Origin: JAIBJN01 sp963839745
Lineage (GTDB): Bacteria > Actinomycetota > Thermoleophilia > Gaiellales > Gaiellaceae
Length of the DNA: 64,000 nt
Direction: 5' to 3'
NCBI GenBank assembly: GCA_963839745.1
Contig: CAWIWC010000009.1
Location: 11,489-75,488, forward strand
The number at the start of each line of letters is the position of its first letter. Positions within the stretch are counted from its first letter, which is position 1. The notes under the pieces were generated by a model. The model was not told the DNA's origin, ran no database searches, and was given only the letters and a program-made list of their open reading frames with translations. Shown here one piece after another: positions 51,726 through 61,478 of this stretch. A program made the position numbers and the translations under genes.

Positions 51726-54143
51726 GCGAGAATCCGCTCGTTCGCCGGATCGACCAGCGCGTCCTCAGCCACGACGGCGCCCACCAGTTCGCCGAGCACC
51801 TCGACCTCGAGCTCCGCTCCGGTCTCGATCTCCGCTGGGGAGATAGGCCAGCCCGATGGTGCGGGCGACCGTGAACCCGTAGCCCGCGCTCCGAAGCCGC
51901 CCGACGACCTCGCCGTCCGCGTGCACCGCCTCGCCTCCGTAGACCGGCACGTATTCGTCCCCTCCAACGAGCAGCGTGCGGAGCCGCCGCGCCGGGTTGT
52001 CGCCCGACTGGGCGAGCGCCGGCCTGCCGTTGAACTCGTCCTTGTCGAGGGCCACGCAGAAACCGAGCCCCGCCTCGTAGGGCGTGTCGCCCGCGGTCAA
52101 GTCGGTGCCGAAGTAGCGGTAGCCCTTCTCGAGCCGGAGCGAGTCGAGCACGCGGTAGCCGCCGGGCTCCATCCCGTGCGGCTCGCCGGACTCGAGCAGC
52201 CTGTCCCACACCTGGACGGCCCACTCCGGAGCCACGTAGAGCTCGAAGCCGAGCTCGCCCACGTACGTGATCCGCTGGGCAAGCACCTCGAAGCCACCGA
52301 TCTGGATCGTCCGTGCCCGGCGAAACGGCAGCGCCTCGCCTCCGACGTCGTCCTCGGTGACGCCTTGGAGCACATCTCGCGCGCGCGGGCCCCAGAGGCC
52401 GATCACGGCGAGCTCCTCCGAGACGTCCCGTAGGTCGACGTCGCCGTCCTCCTCGCGGAGGTTCAGCCGGAGCCAGCCCAGATCCGCGTCGACCGTTCCT
52501 GCGCCCGTGACGATGCGGAAGCGCGAGTCTCCGAGCCTCGTGACGGTCACATCCGCCACGATCCCGCCCCGGTCGTTCAGGAACTGCGTGTAGACGACGC
52601 TCCCAACCGGACGGTCGATGCGGTTGTCGGCTACTCGCTCGAGCAGGGGCAACGCGCCCGGGCCGGAGACCTCGATCTTCCCGAACGAGGTCATGTCGAT
52701 GATTCCGACGCGCTCGCGGAAGGCCTCGTGCTCGACACGGAGCCGCTCGAACCAGGGCGGTTTCGTGAAGCCGAACGCCCGCTGGTCGGCGCCCGCCCTC
52801 CGGCTCGGCTTCCCCGGCTCGAAGAAGTCTGCGCGCTCCCACCCGTTCTTCGCGCCGAAGACGGCGCCGAGGTCCTGGAGACGTCCGTGGAGCGGCGAGA
52901 GCCGCTTCGGCCTGCCCCACTCGTCGACGTCGAACGGGTAGCGAAGGCGGTAGTAGTAGCGGTACACCTCGCGGGCCGTCTCCTGCGCGAAGCGCGGGTC
53001 GCGGTACTCGGCGCCGAAGCGCCACGCGCGGTAGCCCGTCACGTCGAGCTCGGTCTCCCCCTCTGTGATCCACTCGGCAACCGTCTTGCCGAGGCCGCCG
53101 GCCCCGCCGAAGCCGTTCAGCGAGAGGCCCGCGGCCGTCCAGAACCCCGGCACCCCGGGCATCGGCCCGAGGAGCGGGTTGCCGTCCGGGGTCATCGCGT
53201 CGGGGTGGCAGATGAGCGCGACGACGCCCGCGTCGCGCAGGAACGGGAAGCGCCGCACGGCGCCGTCCATGAGCTGCGCGAAGCGCTCGTGGTCCGGCGG
53301 GACCGGCACGCCGGCGTGATCCCAGGGCACCCCGTCCACCCACCGCGCGACCGGGTTCGGCTCGTAGCCGCCGAAGAGAATGCCGCCGGCCTCCGACTTC
53401 CCGTAGACGAGGTTGTCGAGGTCGCGGAAGCACGGCATGTCGCGCGGCAGCTCGTGGCCGTCCACCGAGGCGAGGGCGATGTGCTGGTGGTCGACCGGCA
53501 CCGAGGGCGTGAAGGCCCCCACCATCGCGGCGACCTGCGGCGCCCAGATCCCGCAGGCGTTCACGACGAGCTCCGTCTCGATCGGCCCGGCGTCGGTCTC
53601 GACGGCGGTCACCTCCCGCGACGGCCCGAGCCGGATCCCGGTGACGCGGCGGCCGGTCTCGATCCGGACGCCGAGCTCCCGGGCGGCGCTCGCCAGCGCG
53701 TGCGTCGCGATGTGCGGGTCGACGGACCCGTCGCCCTCGATCCAGATCGCCCCGTGGAGCGACTCGCGCGTCGCGGCCGGCATCAGCCGCACGACTTCGT
53801 CCGGCGAGAGCACCTCGACGTCGAGACCTATGCCGCGGGCCCGGCTCGCGCCGCGCTCGAGCTCCTGGAGGCTCTCGGGGCTCGAGGCGATGCGAAGGCT
53901 CCCGACGCTGTCGAAAACGCCGAGCTCGCGGTACAGCTCGACGCTGTAGCGGCGGAACCGCATCATCGTCGGAGAGGGGTTGAACTGCGTGACGAGACCG
54001 GCCGCGTGGCAGGTCGAGCCGCTGGTCAGCTCGGCCTTCTCGAGCAGGAGCACGTCGCGCCGGCCCGCCTTCGCGAGGTGGTAGGCAACGCTGCAGCCGG
54101 TGATCCCTCCACCGATGACGACGATCGCTGCACGCTCGCTCAT
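51722..54143 (-). CDS. Dimethylglycine/sarcosine dehydrogenase-like FAD-GcvT fusion, one frameshift
   Basis: About 806 residues. N-terminal FAD-binding DAO domain (AAIVVIGGGITGCSVAYHLA, then LEKAELTSGSTCHAAGLVTQ, with TCHAAG the flavin-attachment region), FAO middle domain, then the folate-binding aminomethyltransferase domain (ERVGIIDMTSFGKIEVSGPG, RVADNRIDRPVGSVVYTQFL, ELGFELYVAPEWAVQVWDRL). It oxidatively demethylates dimethylglycine or sarcosine, passing formaldehyde units to tetrahydrofolate. The last ~30 residues (AEIETGAELEVEVLGELVGA) are one frame off; removing one C (GGGG on + at 51837-51840) restores LPAEIETG. Divergent from the choline-kinase-like gene with 39 bp between starts. 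Confidence 0.87.
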
Positions 54144-54182
54144 CGCACGCGGCACTCCTCACTGCGATAGAAACTCGGACGC

Positions 54183-55094
54183 GTGAGCGTAGACCGAACT
54201 CTCGAGCGCGTCCTGGCCAAGGTGCCGGAGCTCTCCGGCGCTGCCGACGTGGCCGAGCTTCCCGGCGGCCTCACGAACACGAACTACAAGGTCACGACCG
54301 AGTCAGGGGCCTACGTCGTCCGTGTTTCCGCCAAGGACGCGAGCCTGCTCTCGATCGACCGGGAGAACGAGTACCTCAACACCGTCGCGGCCGCGGACGC
54401 AGGCGTCGGGGCTCCCGTGACCGCCTACCTCCCCGAGGAGAACGTGCTCGTCCTCGAGTTCATCGTCGGGCAGACGCAGAGCCCCGAGGCCCTTCGCCGC
54501 GGCGACAAGCTGGACCAGGTCGCCGCCGCCTGCCGGCGGCTCCACGGCGCCCGGCGCTTCCGCGACGACTTCAACATGTTCCGGATCCAGGCGCGCTATC
54601 TGGAGCTCGTCCAGGAGCGCGGCTTCCGGCTGCCCGAGCGCTACCTCGAGTTCGAGCCGCAGGTGCGGGCGATCGAGGCGGCGATGGCCGTTCGCGACGA
54701 GGGCACGGTTCCATGCAACAACGACCTCCTGGCCGAGAACTTCATCGACGTCGGCGGCGAGTTCAAGCTGATCGACTACGAGTACTCGGGCAACAACGAC
54801 GCCTGCTTCGAGCTCGGCAACGTCTGGAGCGAGTCGAACCTGGCGCTCGAGCAGCTCGACGAGCTCGTCGGCCACTACTACGGCCGGCCGCTGCGCAACA
54901 AGGTGGCCCGAGCACGCCTGTGGGGGCTCATGTCGAAGTACGGCTGGACGCTCTGGGCCTCGATCCAGGACGGCGTCTCCGAGATCGACTTCGACTTCTG
55001 GGAATGGGGCATGGAGAAGTACGTCCGCGCCGTCGACGAGTTCGACGGCCCCGACTTCGAGCGCCTGCTCGAGGACGTCAAGCGGGCGGACTGA
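54183..55094 (+). CDS. Choline/ethanolamine kinase-like phosphotransferase
   Basis: 303-residue protein-kinase-fold (APH/choline kinase) enzyme: GGLTNTNYKVTTESGAYVVR (ATP lobe), ACRRLHGARRFRDDFNMFRI, Brenner-like catalytic block TVPCNNDLLAENFIDVGGEF and metal-binding LIDYEYSGNNDACFELGNVW. The His of the usual HNDLxxxN is Asn here. The YEYSGNNDACFELGN block is typical of bacterial choline kinases (LicA/CK-like). Divergent from the dimethylglycine dehydrogenase, which suggests a role in choline/methylamine metabolism. GTG 54183 start. Confidence 0.8.
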   Translation: MSVDRTLERVLAKVPELSGAADVAELPGGLTNTNYKVTTESGAYVVRVSAKDASLLSIDRENEYLNTVAAADAGVGAPVTAYLPEENVLVLEFIVGQTQSPEALRRGDKLDQVAAACRRLHGARRFRDDFNMFRIQARYLELVQERGFRLPERYLEFEPQVRAIEAAMAVRDEGTVPCNNDLLAENFIDVGGEFKLIDYEYSGNNDACFELGNVWSESNLALEQLDELVGHYYGRPLRNKVARARLWGLMSKYGWTLWASIQDGVSEIDFDFWEWGMEKYVRAVDEFDGPDFERLLEDVKRAD

Positions 55095-55166
55095 GCCGGG
55101 GATCGACCGGCGTTCGCGGACGGCCTATGATGGCCCGGACCAAGAGCCGTCCGGGAAACGGGATTC

Positions 55167-56661
55167 ATGGCCGCTGAGACCCCATCGACGCCACCGCCGC
55201 CTCCGGCGCGGAGGGGGGCGAGGTGGAGCGTCGGCCACATCCTCCTCGTCGTCTTCGGAAGCATCGTCGCGCTGCTCGGCGTCGCCTTGCTGGGAGCCGG
55301 GGGGACGGCACTCTGGGTCGACCTCGCCGAGCGGGACGACGACGGCTACCTGACCACGCCGACGGAGCCGTTCGAGACGGAGACCTACGCGATCACCTCC
55401 GAGAGCATCGACCTCCTCGAAGGAGGCGAGGGAGGCGAGTGGCTTCTGACCGAAGGGGTGCTCGGCAAAGTGCGCATCACCGGCGAGAGCGCCGGTGGCG
55501 ACGTCTTCATCGGCATCGGTGCGACCGAGCAGGTCGACGGGTACCTGGAGGGCGTCGAGCACGATGAAGTGCGTCGACATCGACTTCGAGCCGTTCTCGG
55601 TCGATTACAGGAGGATCCCGGGCGGCGAGCCGGCCGAGCCGCCTGGCGAGCAGGACTTCTGGGCGGCCTCCGCCTCGGGCTCGGGACAGCAGAGCGCCGT
55701 GTGGGAAGCCGAGTCCGGCGACTGGACGATCGTGCTCATGAACGCCGACGGCTCTACCGGGGTCGCCGCGGACGTGAGCGCGGGCGCGGAGGCCGACTTC
55801 CTCCTCTGGCTCGCCATCGGCCTGCTCGCGGCGGGCGCGCTCATCCTGGCCGGCGGCGTGACGATGATCGTCTTCGGCGCCCGCGGAGCGAGCGCACGGG
55901 GCGCCGTCGCCGCCCCCGCCGAAGGAGCCGCCGTCGTAGCCGCCGCGCCCGCCCGTCCGACCGTCTATCCGGCCGCCGTCCGCGGCGAGCTCGACCCCGA
56001 CCTCAGCCGTTGGCTCTGGGTCGTCAAGTGGATCCTCGCCATCCCCCACTACATCGTGCTCGCGTTCCTCTGGCTCGCGTTCACGGTCCTGACCGTGGTC
56101 GCGTTCTTCGCCATCCTCTTCACCGGCCGCTACCCGCGCGGGATCTTCGACTTCAACCTCGGCGTCCTGCGCTGGACCTGGCGCGTCGGCTTCTACTCCT
56201 ACTGGGCCCTCGGCACCGACCGGTATCCGCCCTTCAGCCTCGGGGAGGAACCGGACTACCCGGCCACCTTGCACATCGACTATCCCGAGCGCCTCTCGCA
56301 CTGGCTTCCGCTCGTCAAGTGGCTCCTCGCCATCCCGCACCTGATCCTCGTGGGGATCTTCGTCGGCGGGTGGGGTTGGGGTTGGGATTGGGACGGTGCC
56401 GGCGCCTGGGGCATCGGAATCGCCGGGCTCGTCGGCATCCTCGTCGTCATCGCCGGGTTCGTCCTCCTCTTCACGGGCCGCTACCCGCCGTCCCTCTTCG
56501 ACTTCACGCTGGGCCTCGACCGCTGGGTCTTCCGGGTGGCCGCCTACGTGACCCTGATGCGCGACGAGTACCCGCCGTTCCGGCTTGACATGGGCCCGGC
56601 CGAGCCCGCGGAGCCGGAGCGCCCGGACAACCGTCCGGAAGCCGGCCCTCCCGCTCCGTGA
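55167..56661 (+). CDS. Membrane protein with two DUF4389 domains, one frameshift
   Basis: N-terminal TM (GHILLVVFGSIVALLGVALL), an extracytoplasmic domain (DGYLTTPTEPFETETYAITS), a second TM near LWLAIGLLAAGALILAGGVT, then two tandem DUF4389 repeats: DPDLSRWLWVVKWILAIPHY ... ILFTGRYPRGIFDFNLGVLR, and ERLSHWLPLVKWLLAIPHLI ... LLFTGRYPPSLFDFTLGLDR. One extra base at about 55572 separates EGVEHDEV from VDIDFEPFSVDYR; corrected length 497 residues. Gly/Trp-rich GGWGWGWDWDG sits in the second repeat loop. DUF4389 proteins are abundant membrane proteins of unknown role in actinobacteria. Confidence 0.8.
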
Positions 56662-56734
56662 CCCCGAGCGGTCCTGCAAGCTCACGTACCATCCCCGCCG
56701 GGGACTGGGGGTAGTCGACGATGGAGGTGGAAAC

Positions 56735-57229
56735 GTGAAACGCGTATTCGTGCCCATGGGCGCGGTGCTCATGGCCGCCGCGCTGGCGCTGCCCGCACTG
56801 GCAGCAGCGCCTGAACGCGATCAGGTCTCGCAGAACCAGATCGTGCAAGGCCCGACGTCCTGCGGCGTTCTTCGCTGGGAGATCCATCTGACCGGTGACC
56901 GGTTCCGGTTTCGCGACGACGACGGCCAGCTTGTCCGCGTCCAGGTGCACATCAACGAGGAAAACACCATCACGAACCTCGACACGGGCGAGACGTATCG
57001 GGAGGGTCCCGACAACTTCATGCAGACGACCCTCTTCACCGACGACGGGCCGCTGATCGTCGCGACGGGGCTTGCGGCGAACGTGCCGGGCGCTCAGCTG
57101 AAGGACGTCGGGAGGGTCGTGATCGACCCCCTCACCGGCGAGATCGTCTTCTCGGCGGGCCAGCATCCGCTCCGCGAGGCGCAAGAGGCGGGCAACGTCC
57201 TCGAGGGCTTCTGCGTCCTCTTCGACTAG
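56735..57229 (+). CDS. Secreted hypothetical protein
   Basis: GTG 56735 behind GGAGGTGG. Signal MKRVFVPMGAVLMAAALALP ... ALAAAP, then a ~140-residue acidic beta-rich domain: TSCGVLRWEIHLTGDRFRFR, DDDGQLVRVQVHINEENTIT, TYREGPDNFMQTTLFTDDGP and QEAGNVLEGFCVLFD, with one Cys near each end (likely a disulphide). The same plan (strands around a TNLDTG / VTDNGDG turn, FC near the end) is seen in the first protein of the window, so they may be distant paralogues. A hairpin follows. Function unknown. Confidence 0.72.
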   Translation: MKRVFVPMGAVLMAAALALPALAAAPERDQVSQNQIVQGPTSCGVLRWEIHLTGDRFRFRDDDGQLVRVQVHINEENTITNLDTGETYREGPDNFMQTTLFTDDGPLIVATGLAANVPGAQLKDVGRVVIDPLTGEIVFSAGQHPLREAQEAGNVLEGFCVLFD

Positions 57230-57240
57230 CTCGGCGGCGA

Positions 57241-57272
57241 ACGGGGCGCGGGCTCTTGGGCTCGCGCCCCGT
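57241..57272 (+). terminator. Hairpin terminator, 10-bp stem
   Basis: ACGGGGCGCG (57241-57250) pairs with CGCGCCCCGT (57263-57272) around a 12-nt loop, 12 bp after the secreted protein stop. Confidence 0.7.
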
Positions 57273-57351
57273 ACGTGCCCCTGACGATGCTTCGCAGGCG
57301 ACGCGGCCGACGAAGTCCGACCTGCCGACGACAACGGCTGAAGGTGTTGGC

Positions 57352-57398
57352 TTGACGGGCGGATAGATAACGGTTATCTTGATATAGCTAACTGTTAG
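57352..57398 (+). promoter_or_regulatory. Promoter and operator of the padR-ABC operon
   Basis: TTGACG (57352-57357), 17-bp spacer, TATCTT (57375-57380) form a sigma-70-like promoter. Two inverted repeats overlap or follow it: AGATAAC-G-GTTATCT (57365-57379), covering the -10 region, and CTAAC-T-GTTAG (57388-57398), 10 bp before the padR ATG. Both share the TAAC/GTTA core, consistent with a PadR-type autorepressor. Confidence 0.65.
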
Positions 57399-57408
57399 GG
57401 AGCTGCTG

Positions 57409-57990
57409 ATGCCGGAAGCCGTTGGCGTGTCGATCAAGGAGTCCTCGCAGGGCTACCAGCTGCGCGTCGTGCAGGAGGTCTTGCTCGCGCTGCTGGCCAA
57501 GGAGCCCTCGCACGGCTATGAGCTGCGCGCCCGGCTTCAACTCGCGCTTGGCCCGCTGGCGGAGGCGCTCAACGCGGGCCAGGTGTACGTGACGCTGAAT
57601 CGGCTCGAAAAGGCCGGCCTAGTGACCTCGGAGCGGGTCGGACAGACCGTTCGCCCGGACCGAAAGGTGTACGAGCTGACCGCGGCAGGGCGCGCGCGGG
57701 TTCTGGAGTGGCTGGAGGACACGAGCTGGCCGAAGCCCGCGCCGGCGGAGTTCCATCTGAAGCTGGTTGCCGCCGCGGCAGCGGGCTTGGGCGACCCGGT
57801 GCGGCTCGTGGACGCGCAGCGGAGCGAGCTGCTAGCCGGGTTGGCCGCCGCGCAGCGGGCCGCGCTGGCGGAGCCGGACATTTCCGTCGCAGGGCTCCTG
57901 CTCGAGGGCGTGGTACTGAGACTGCAGGCGGACCTGCGCTGGCTCGAGGCCTGCGCCCGCTACTGGAACGCAACGAAGGGACGATCATGA
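57409..57990 (+). CDS. PadR-family transcriptional regulator
   Basis: 193 residues: winged helix RVVQEVLLALLAKEPSHGYE, LAEALNAGQVYVTLNRLEKA and GLVTSERVGQTVRPDRKVYE (the PadR wing), then a helical dimerisation C-terminus (LLLEGVVLRLQADLRWLEAC). First gene of an operon with ATP-binding and permease genes; ATGA overlap with the next gene. Binding at the two inverted repeats over its own promoter would couple exporter levels to an incoming drug or peptide, as in LmrR-like systems. Confidence 0.9.
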   Translation: MPEAVGVSIKESSQGYQLRVVQEVLLALLAKEPSHGYELRARLQLALGPLAEALNAGQVYVTLNRLEKAGLVTSERVGQTVRPDRKVYELTAAGRARVLEWLEDTSWPKPAPAEFHLKLVAAAAAGLGDPVRLVDAQRSELLAGLAAAQRAALAEPDISVAGLLLEGVVLRLQADLRWLEACARYWNATKGRS

Positions 57991-58745
57991 GCGCGAACGC
58001 GTCGCTATCGCACGTGCAGCCGGCCCTGCGCACGCACGGGTTGGAGAAGGAATACGGCCAGGGAGCGGGCCTTGTGCGCGCGCTCGACGCGGTCGAGCTA
58101 GAGGTGGCCTCGGGCGAGACGCTGGCCGTGATGGGGCCAAGCGGCTGCGGCAAGTCGACGCTGCTGCACTTGCTGGGCGGGCTGGAGCGCCCCTCGGCGG
58201 GCGAGGTGTGGCTGGCTGGGCGGCGCATCGACCAGCTGTGCGAGAGGGCGCTGGCTCGGCTGCGCCGCCACGCGATCGGCTTCGTCTTCCAAGCCTTCCA
58301 CCTGATGGACGAGCTCACCGCCGTGGAGAATGTCGAGCTGCCGGCGCTGCTGGCCGGGCGCTCCCCGCACCCGGCACGACGGCGGGCCCTGGAACTGCTG
58401 GAACGGGTCGGGCTCACCGACCGGGCCGAGCATCTGCCCTCGGCGCTCTCGGGCGGCGAACGGCAGCGGGTCGCGATTGCCCGCGCGCTCAGCAACGAGC
58501 CCCTCGTCGTCCTCGCCGACGAACCAACCGGCAACCTCGACAGCGCCGCAACCCTCGACGTGCTCCGGCTCCTGGACAGCCTGCGCGCGACGGGGCAGAC
58601 GCTGCTCATCGTCACCCACGACGCCCGGATCGCGGCCACTGCCGACCGGCTGATCTCGATGCGCGACGGCACCTTCGTCGAGCAGACGAGGCTGACCCGC
58701 GGCACTACCAGGCAGCTCGGCGAGCTCGCCGGACTGGAGGGCTGA
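57987..58745 (+). CDS. ABC transporter ATP-binding protein, MacB/LolD type
   Basis: 252 residues: Walker A MGPSGCGKSTLLHLLGGLER, Q-loop region GFVFQAFHLMDELTAVENVE, signature LSGGERQRVAIARAL, Walker B LVVLADEPTGNLDSAATLDV and H-loop LLIVTHDARIAATA. The short spacing and FQAFHLMDELTAVENVELP pattern place it with the MacB/LolD/FtsE-type exporters that act with FtsX-like permeases, which is what the next gene encodes. Confidence 0.94.
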   Translation: MSANASLSHVQPALRTHGLEKEYGQGAGLVRALDAVELEVASGETLAVMGPSGCGKSTLLHLLGGLERPSAGEVWLAGRRIDQLCERALARLRRHAIGFVFQAFHLMDELTAVENVELPALLAGRSPHPARRRALELLERVGLTDRAEHLPSALSGGERQRVAIARALSNEPLVVLADEPTGNLDSAATLDVLRLLDSLRATGQTLLIVTHDARIAATADRLISMRDGTFVEQTRLTRGTTRQLGELAGLEG

Positions 58746-58749
58746 GCCC

Positions 58750-60611
58750 TTGGGCCGCGTCCTGCTCATCAGCCGTCTCGCCGCCCGCGACCTACGCCGG
58801 CGCCCGATCGAAGCCGCGCTCCTGTTGCTGGCGATCATGGGGGCCACGACCACGCTCACCCTCGGGCTCGTCCTGCACGGGGTGATCAGCAAGCCCTACC
58901 AGAGCACCCGAGAGGCGACGGCCGGGCCCGATGTGGTCGCCACGGCCGCCGCCACCCCGCCACGCTACGGAGGCTGGCCCGCCGACCTCGCCGGCCTCGA
59001 GGCAATGGCCCAAGCTCCCGGCGTCATCGGTCACAGCGGGCCATACCCGGTCACCCAGGCCAAGCTCGGGGCAAACGGCCGCACGGTACGGCACACGTAG
59101 AAGGCCGGGATACCGCACCGGCCTCGATCGACCAGCCCAAGCTGACCCAAGGCAACTGGGTCCGCGACGGCGGCGTCGTGGTCGAGGCCGCCTTCGCCGA
59201 CGCGCTCGGCATCGGCGCCGGTGATTCGATCACCCTGACTGGACTCGACCGTGAGAGCGGGGAACCCGTCGCCAGCCGTAACACCCGGTCGTACCAGGTC
59301 GTCGGTGTTGCGGTCACTGCCGCCATACCGCCGTATCCAGAGGTGCCCTGCTTCGGCGGCTTCTGCCTGGCCGAAGCCGGGCTGGTCTGGCTCACCCGGG
59401 CGGATGTCCAAAGCCTCGCCCCAAAGGCGCGATCCCTGTCTTACGTCTCGAACCTGAAGCTGGCCAACCCGGACGGAGCCCCGGCGTTCGTCTCCAAGCA
59501 CGATCCGCCTCGCCAGAACACAGCGGCGGCCACGAGTGCATCCGGCCCGGAGCCTCCGTTCCTCGAGCCTTGGCAGGACATCAGCGAAGCGAGCGCAAAC
59601 CTGGTCAGAAACCAGCGGCGAGCTCTGCTGACGGGCGGCTGGCTGCTCGGCGTGCTCGCCGTGGCCAGCATCGCGGTACTCGTCGGAGGCCGGATGGCCG
59701 ACCAGATCCGGCGCGTCGGACTGCTCAAAGCGGTTGGTGGGACACCGAGCCTGGTCGCCGCCGTGCTTCTCGCCGAGTACGTCGCCGTGGCCCTGCTCGC
59801 GGCGGCGGCCGGGTTGGCGGTCGGATGGCTGACCGCTCCACTGCTCACCGATCCCAGTGCCGGCCTCCTCGGCCGGGCGGGTGTCCCGCCGCTCACCCTG
59901 TCCACGGTCGGCCTGGTGGTGGCCGTCGCGCTCGGGGTCGCGGCGCTTGCGACGATCGTTCCCGCCATCCGGGCCGCTCGCACCAGCACCGTCCTGGCGC
60001 TCGCCGACTCGGCCCGCCCGCCTCGGCGCACGGCCTGGCTGATCGCGCTCTCGGCGCGACTCCCCGTCCCACTGCTGCTCGGGTTGCGGGTGGCCGCCCG
60101 CCGGCCGCGTCGCGTCGTGCTCGCCACGGCCAGCATCACGATCACGGTCAGCGGAATCGTCGCCGTGCTGTCAGCCCATGCCGGGATACCCGATGGGGCC
60201 TCCGTGCTGGACCCCTCTCGCGCGGACCGACTCAACCAGGTGCTGCTGGTAATCACGATCACGCTCCTCGCCCTCGCGGCCGTCAACACGATCTTCATCA
60301 CCTGGGCGACCGCGCTCGACGCCAGGCACGCATCGGCGCTGGCACGCGCACTGGGGGCCACACCGCAACAGGTCAGCGCAGGACTCTCAGCCGCACAGGT
60401 GCTTCCGGCGCTCGCCGGCGCCATCCTGGGTATTGCGGGAGGCATCGCGCTTATCGAGGCGGTGGACCCTGATCCGGTCATCGCACCGCTCTGGCAGCTG
60501 CTCGCCGTGGTGCCGGGCACCGTCCTGGCGGTGGCGGGCCTCACCGCCATACCGGCCCGCCTCGGCGCCCGGCGCCCCGTCGCCGAAATCCTCGCATCCG
60601 AGCGCGCCTGA
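58750..60611 (+). pseudogene. FtsX/MacB-type ABC permease, one frameshift
   Basis: N-terminus VLLISRLAARDLRRRPIEAA then LLLLAIMGATTTLTLGLVLH (TM1) and a large extracytoplasmic domain. A stop at 59098 breaks the frame; adding one base near 59094-59096 joins VRH to VEGRDTAPASIDQPKLTQGN and gives 620 residues. Two FtsX domains follow: SIAVLVGGRMADQIRRVGLL / KAVGGTPSLVAAVLLAEYVA and NTIFITWATALDARHASALA / RALGATPQQVSAGLSAAQVL. Together with the ATPase this is a one-permease exporter for a lipoprotein, peptide or drug. If the indel is real, the exporter is inactive. Confidence 0.8.
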
Positions 60612-60618
60612 GCCGAAG

Positions 60619-60661
60619 AAGCCGACGCCCGGACTCGAACCGGGACCCCTTCATTACGAGT
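60619..60661 (-). mobile_element. tRNA-Thr(CGT) 3' half, candidate attachment site
   Basis: The minus strand reads CTCGTAA (anticodon loop, anticodon CGT), TGAAG, then T-arm CCCGG-TTCGAGT-CCGGG and acceptor strand CGTCGGC. The 5' half is missing: bases before the loop (CCCA) cannot pair with TGAAG, and no D-arm or 5' acceptor (GCCGACG) is present. Such 3' halves are what integration of an element into a tRNA gene leaves on one side. From the orientation, chromosome lies to the left and the element to the right. Confidence 0.6.
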
Positions 60662-60935
60662 GGGTATTCGGGGGCACTCCCGCGCCTCCCCGGGGCACGA
60701 CTCCCCTGATGAATCCAGGAGAACGAGGCGGGGGCCTGCCGGGGATCTCCCCGGATACGCCCGGGTGTTGTCGCCATGTGTCGCAGGGCCGGCCTGGTCC
60801 CCAGCCCGGTACCCTCCGGGTGGCCGCCTCTCGGGTCGTGGGAACTTCTCGGGGTCGGCCGATCGCCCTCCTCGGAGCTCCGGTCAGAGTTCCGGGGTTT
60901 ATTTTGGGGCTGCTTGATAGACCAAGGAGAGCATC
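60662..60935. other. Non-coding stretch after the tRNA fragment
   Basis: I find no convincing gene here. All frames are low quality, and the sequence has several GC-rich inverted segments (CCCCGG, GGTACCCTCCGGGTGG). It ends with an AT-rich patch GTTTATTTTGG and the AAGGAGAG ribosome-binding site of the next gene. It fits remodelled DNA at an element boundary. Confidence 0.4.
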
Positions 60936-61478
60936 GTGCCAGGGGATCCTTTTCGACCGCCGCTCGAGAGAGCACACCACTACGCGTACGTCGTCGAGAA
61001 CATCGAGGCGACCGTTGAACGCCTGACGGAGCAGCTCGGAGCCGGGCCGTTCTTTCTCGTCGAAAACGTACCGCTCGAAAACATCACCTCGAGGGGTGAG
61101 CCGGCGGAGTTCGTCCATCACTCGGCGTTCGGCTACTGCGGCGGCGGCCCGATCGAACTGATGGAGATAGTCCGCCTCGTTCCGGAGCGAGTCGAGGGTC
61201 GCTTCTCAGGCGCCCGACCGAGGGTCCATCACGTCGCCTGGGCGGTACCGCCGGCATCAGTAGAGGACCTTCGGCGCGAACTCGAGGACCGCGGGCTACC
61301 GGAGTACCTCAGCGCCCAGCTCGGCGAACTCGACGTCACCTTCCACGACGCGTCCGCCTCATTGGGCCACGACATCGAGATCCACGTCGACAGCCAGGGA
61401 CTGCGCGACTTTTTCCAGATGGTGCGCGAGGGCGCCGAGGGTTGGGACGGGTCGGAACCGGTTCGTCCCGTTGGTTAG
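60936..61478 (+). CDS. VOC-superfamily (glyoxalase-like) protein
   Basis: GTG 60936 after AAGGAGAG. 180 residues with the vicinal oxygen chelate pattern: LERAHHYAYVVENIEATVER (first metal His), LGAGPFFLVENVPLENITSR, GGGPIELMEIVRLVPERVEG (Glu), RVHHVAWAVPPASVEDLRRE (second His) and SLGHDIEIHVDSQGLRDFFQ (Glu/His). It resembles methylmalonyl-CoA epimerase/lactoylglutathione-lyase-like members; substrate unknown. Its end abuts the integrase remnant, so the last ~10 residues (GSEPVRPVG) may be of junction origin. It sits on the presumed element side of the tRNA fragment. Confidence 0.8.
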   Translation: MPGDPFRPPLERAHHYAYVVENIEATVERLTEQLGAGPFFLVENVPLENITSRGEPAEFVHHSAFGYCGGGPIELMEIVRLVPERVEGRFSGARPRVHHVAWAVPPASVEDLRRELEDRGLPEYLSAQLGELDVTFHDASASLGHDIEIHVDSQGLRDFFQMVREGAEGWDGSEPVRPVG

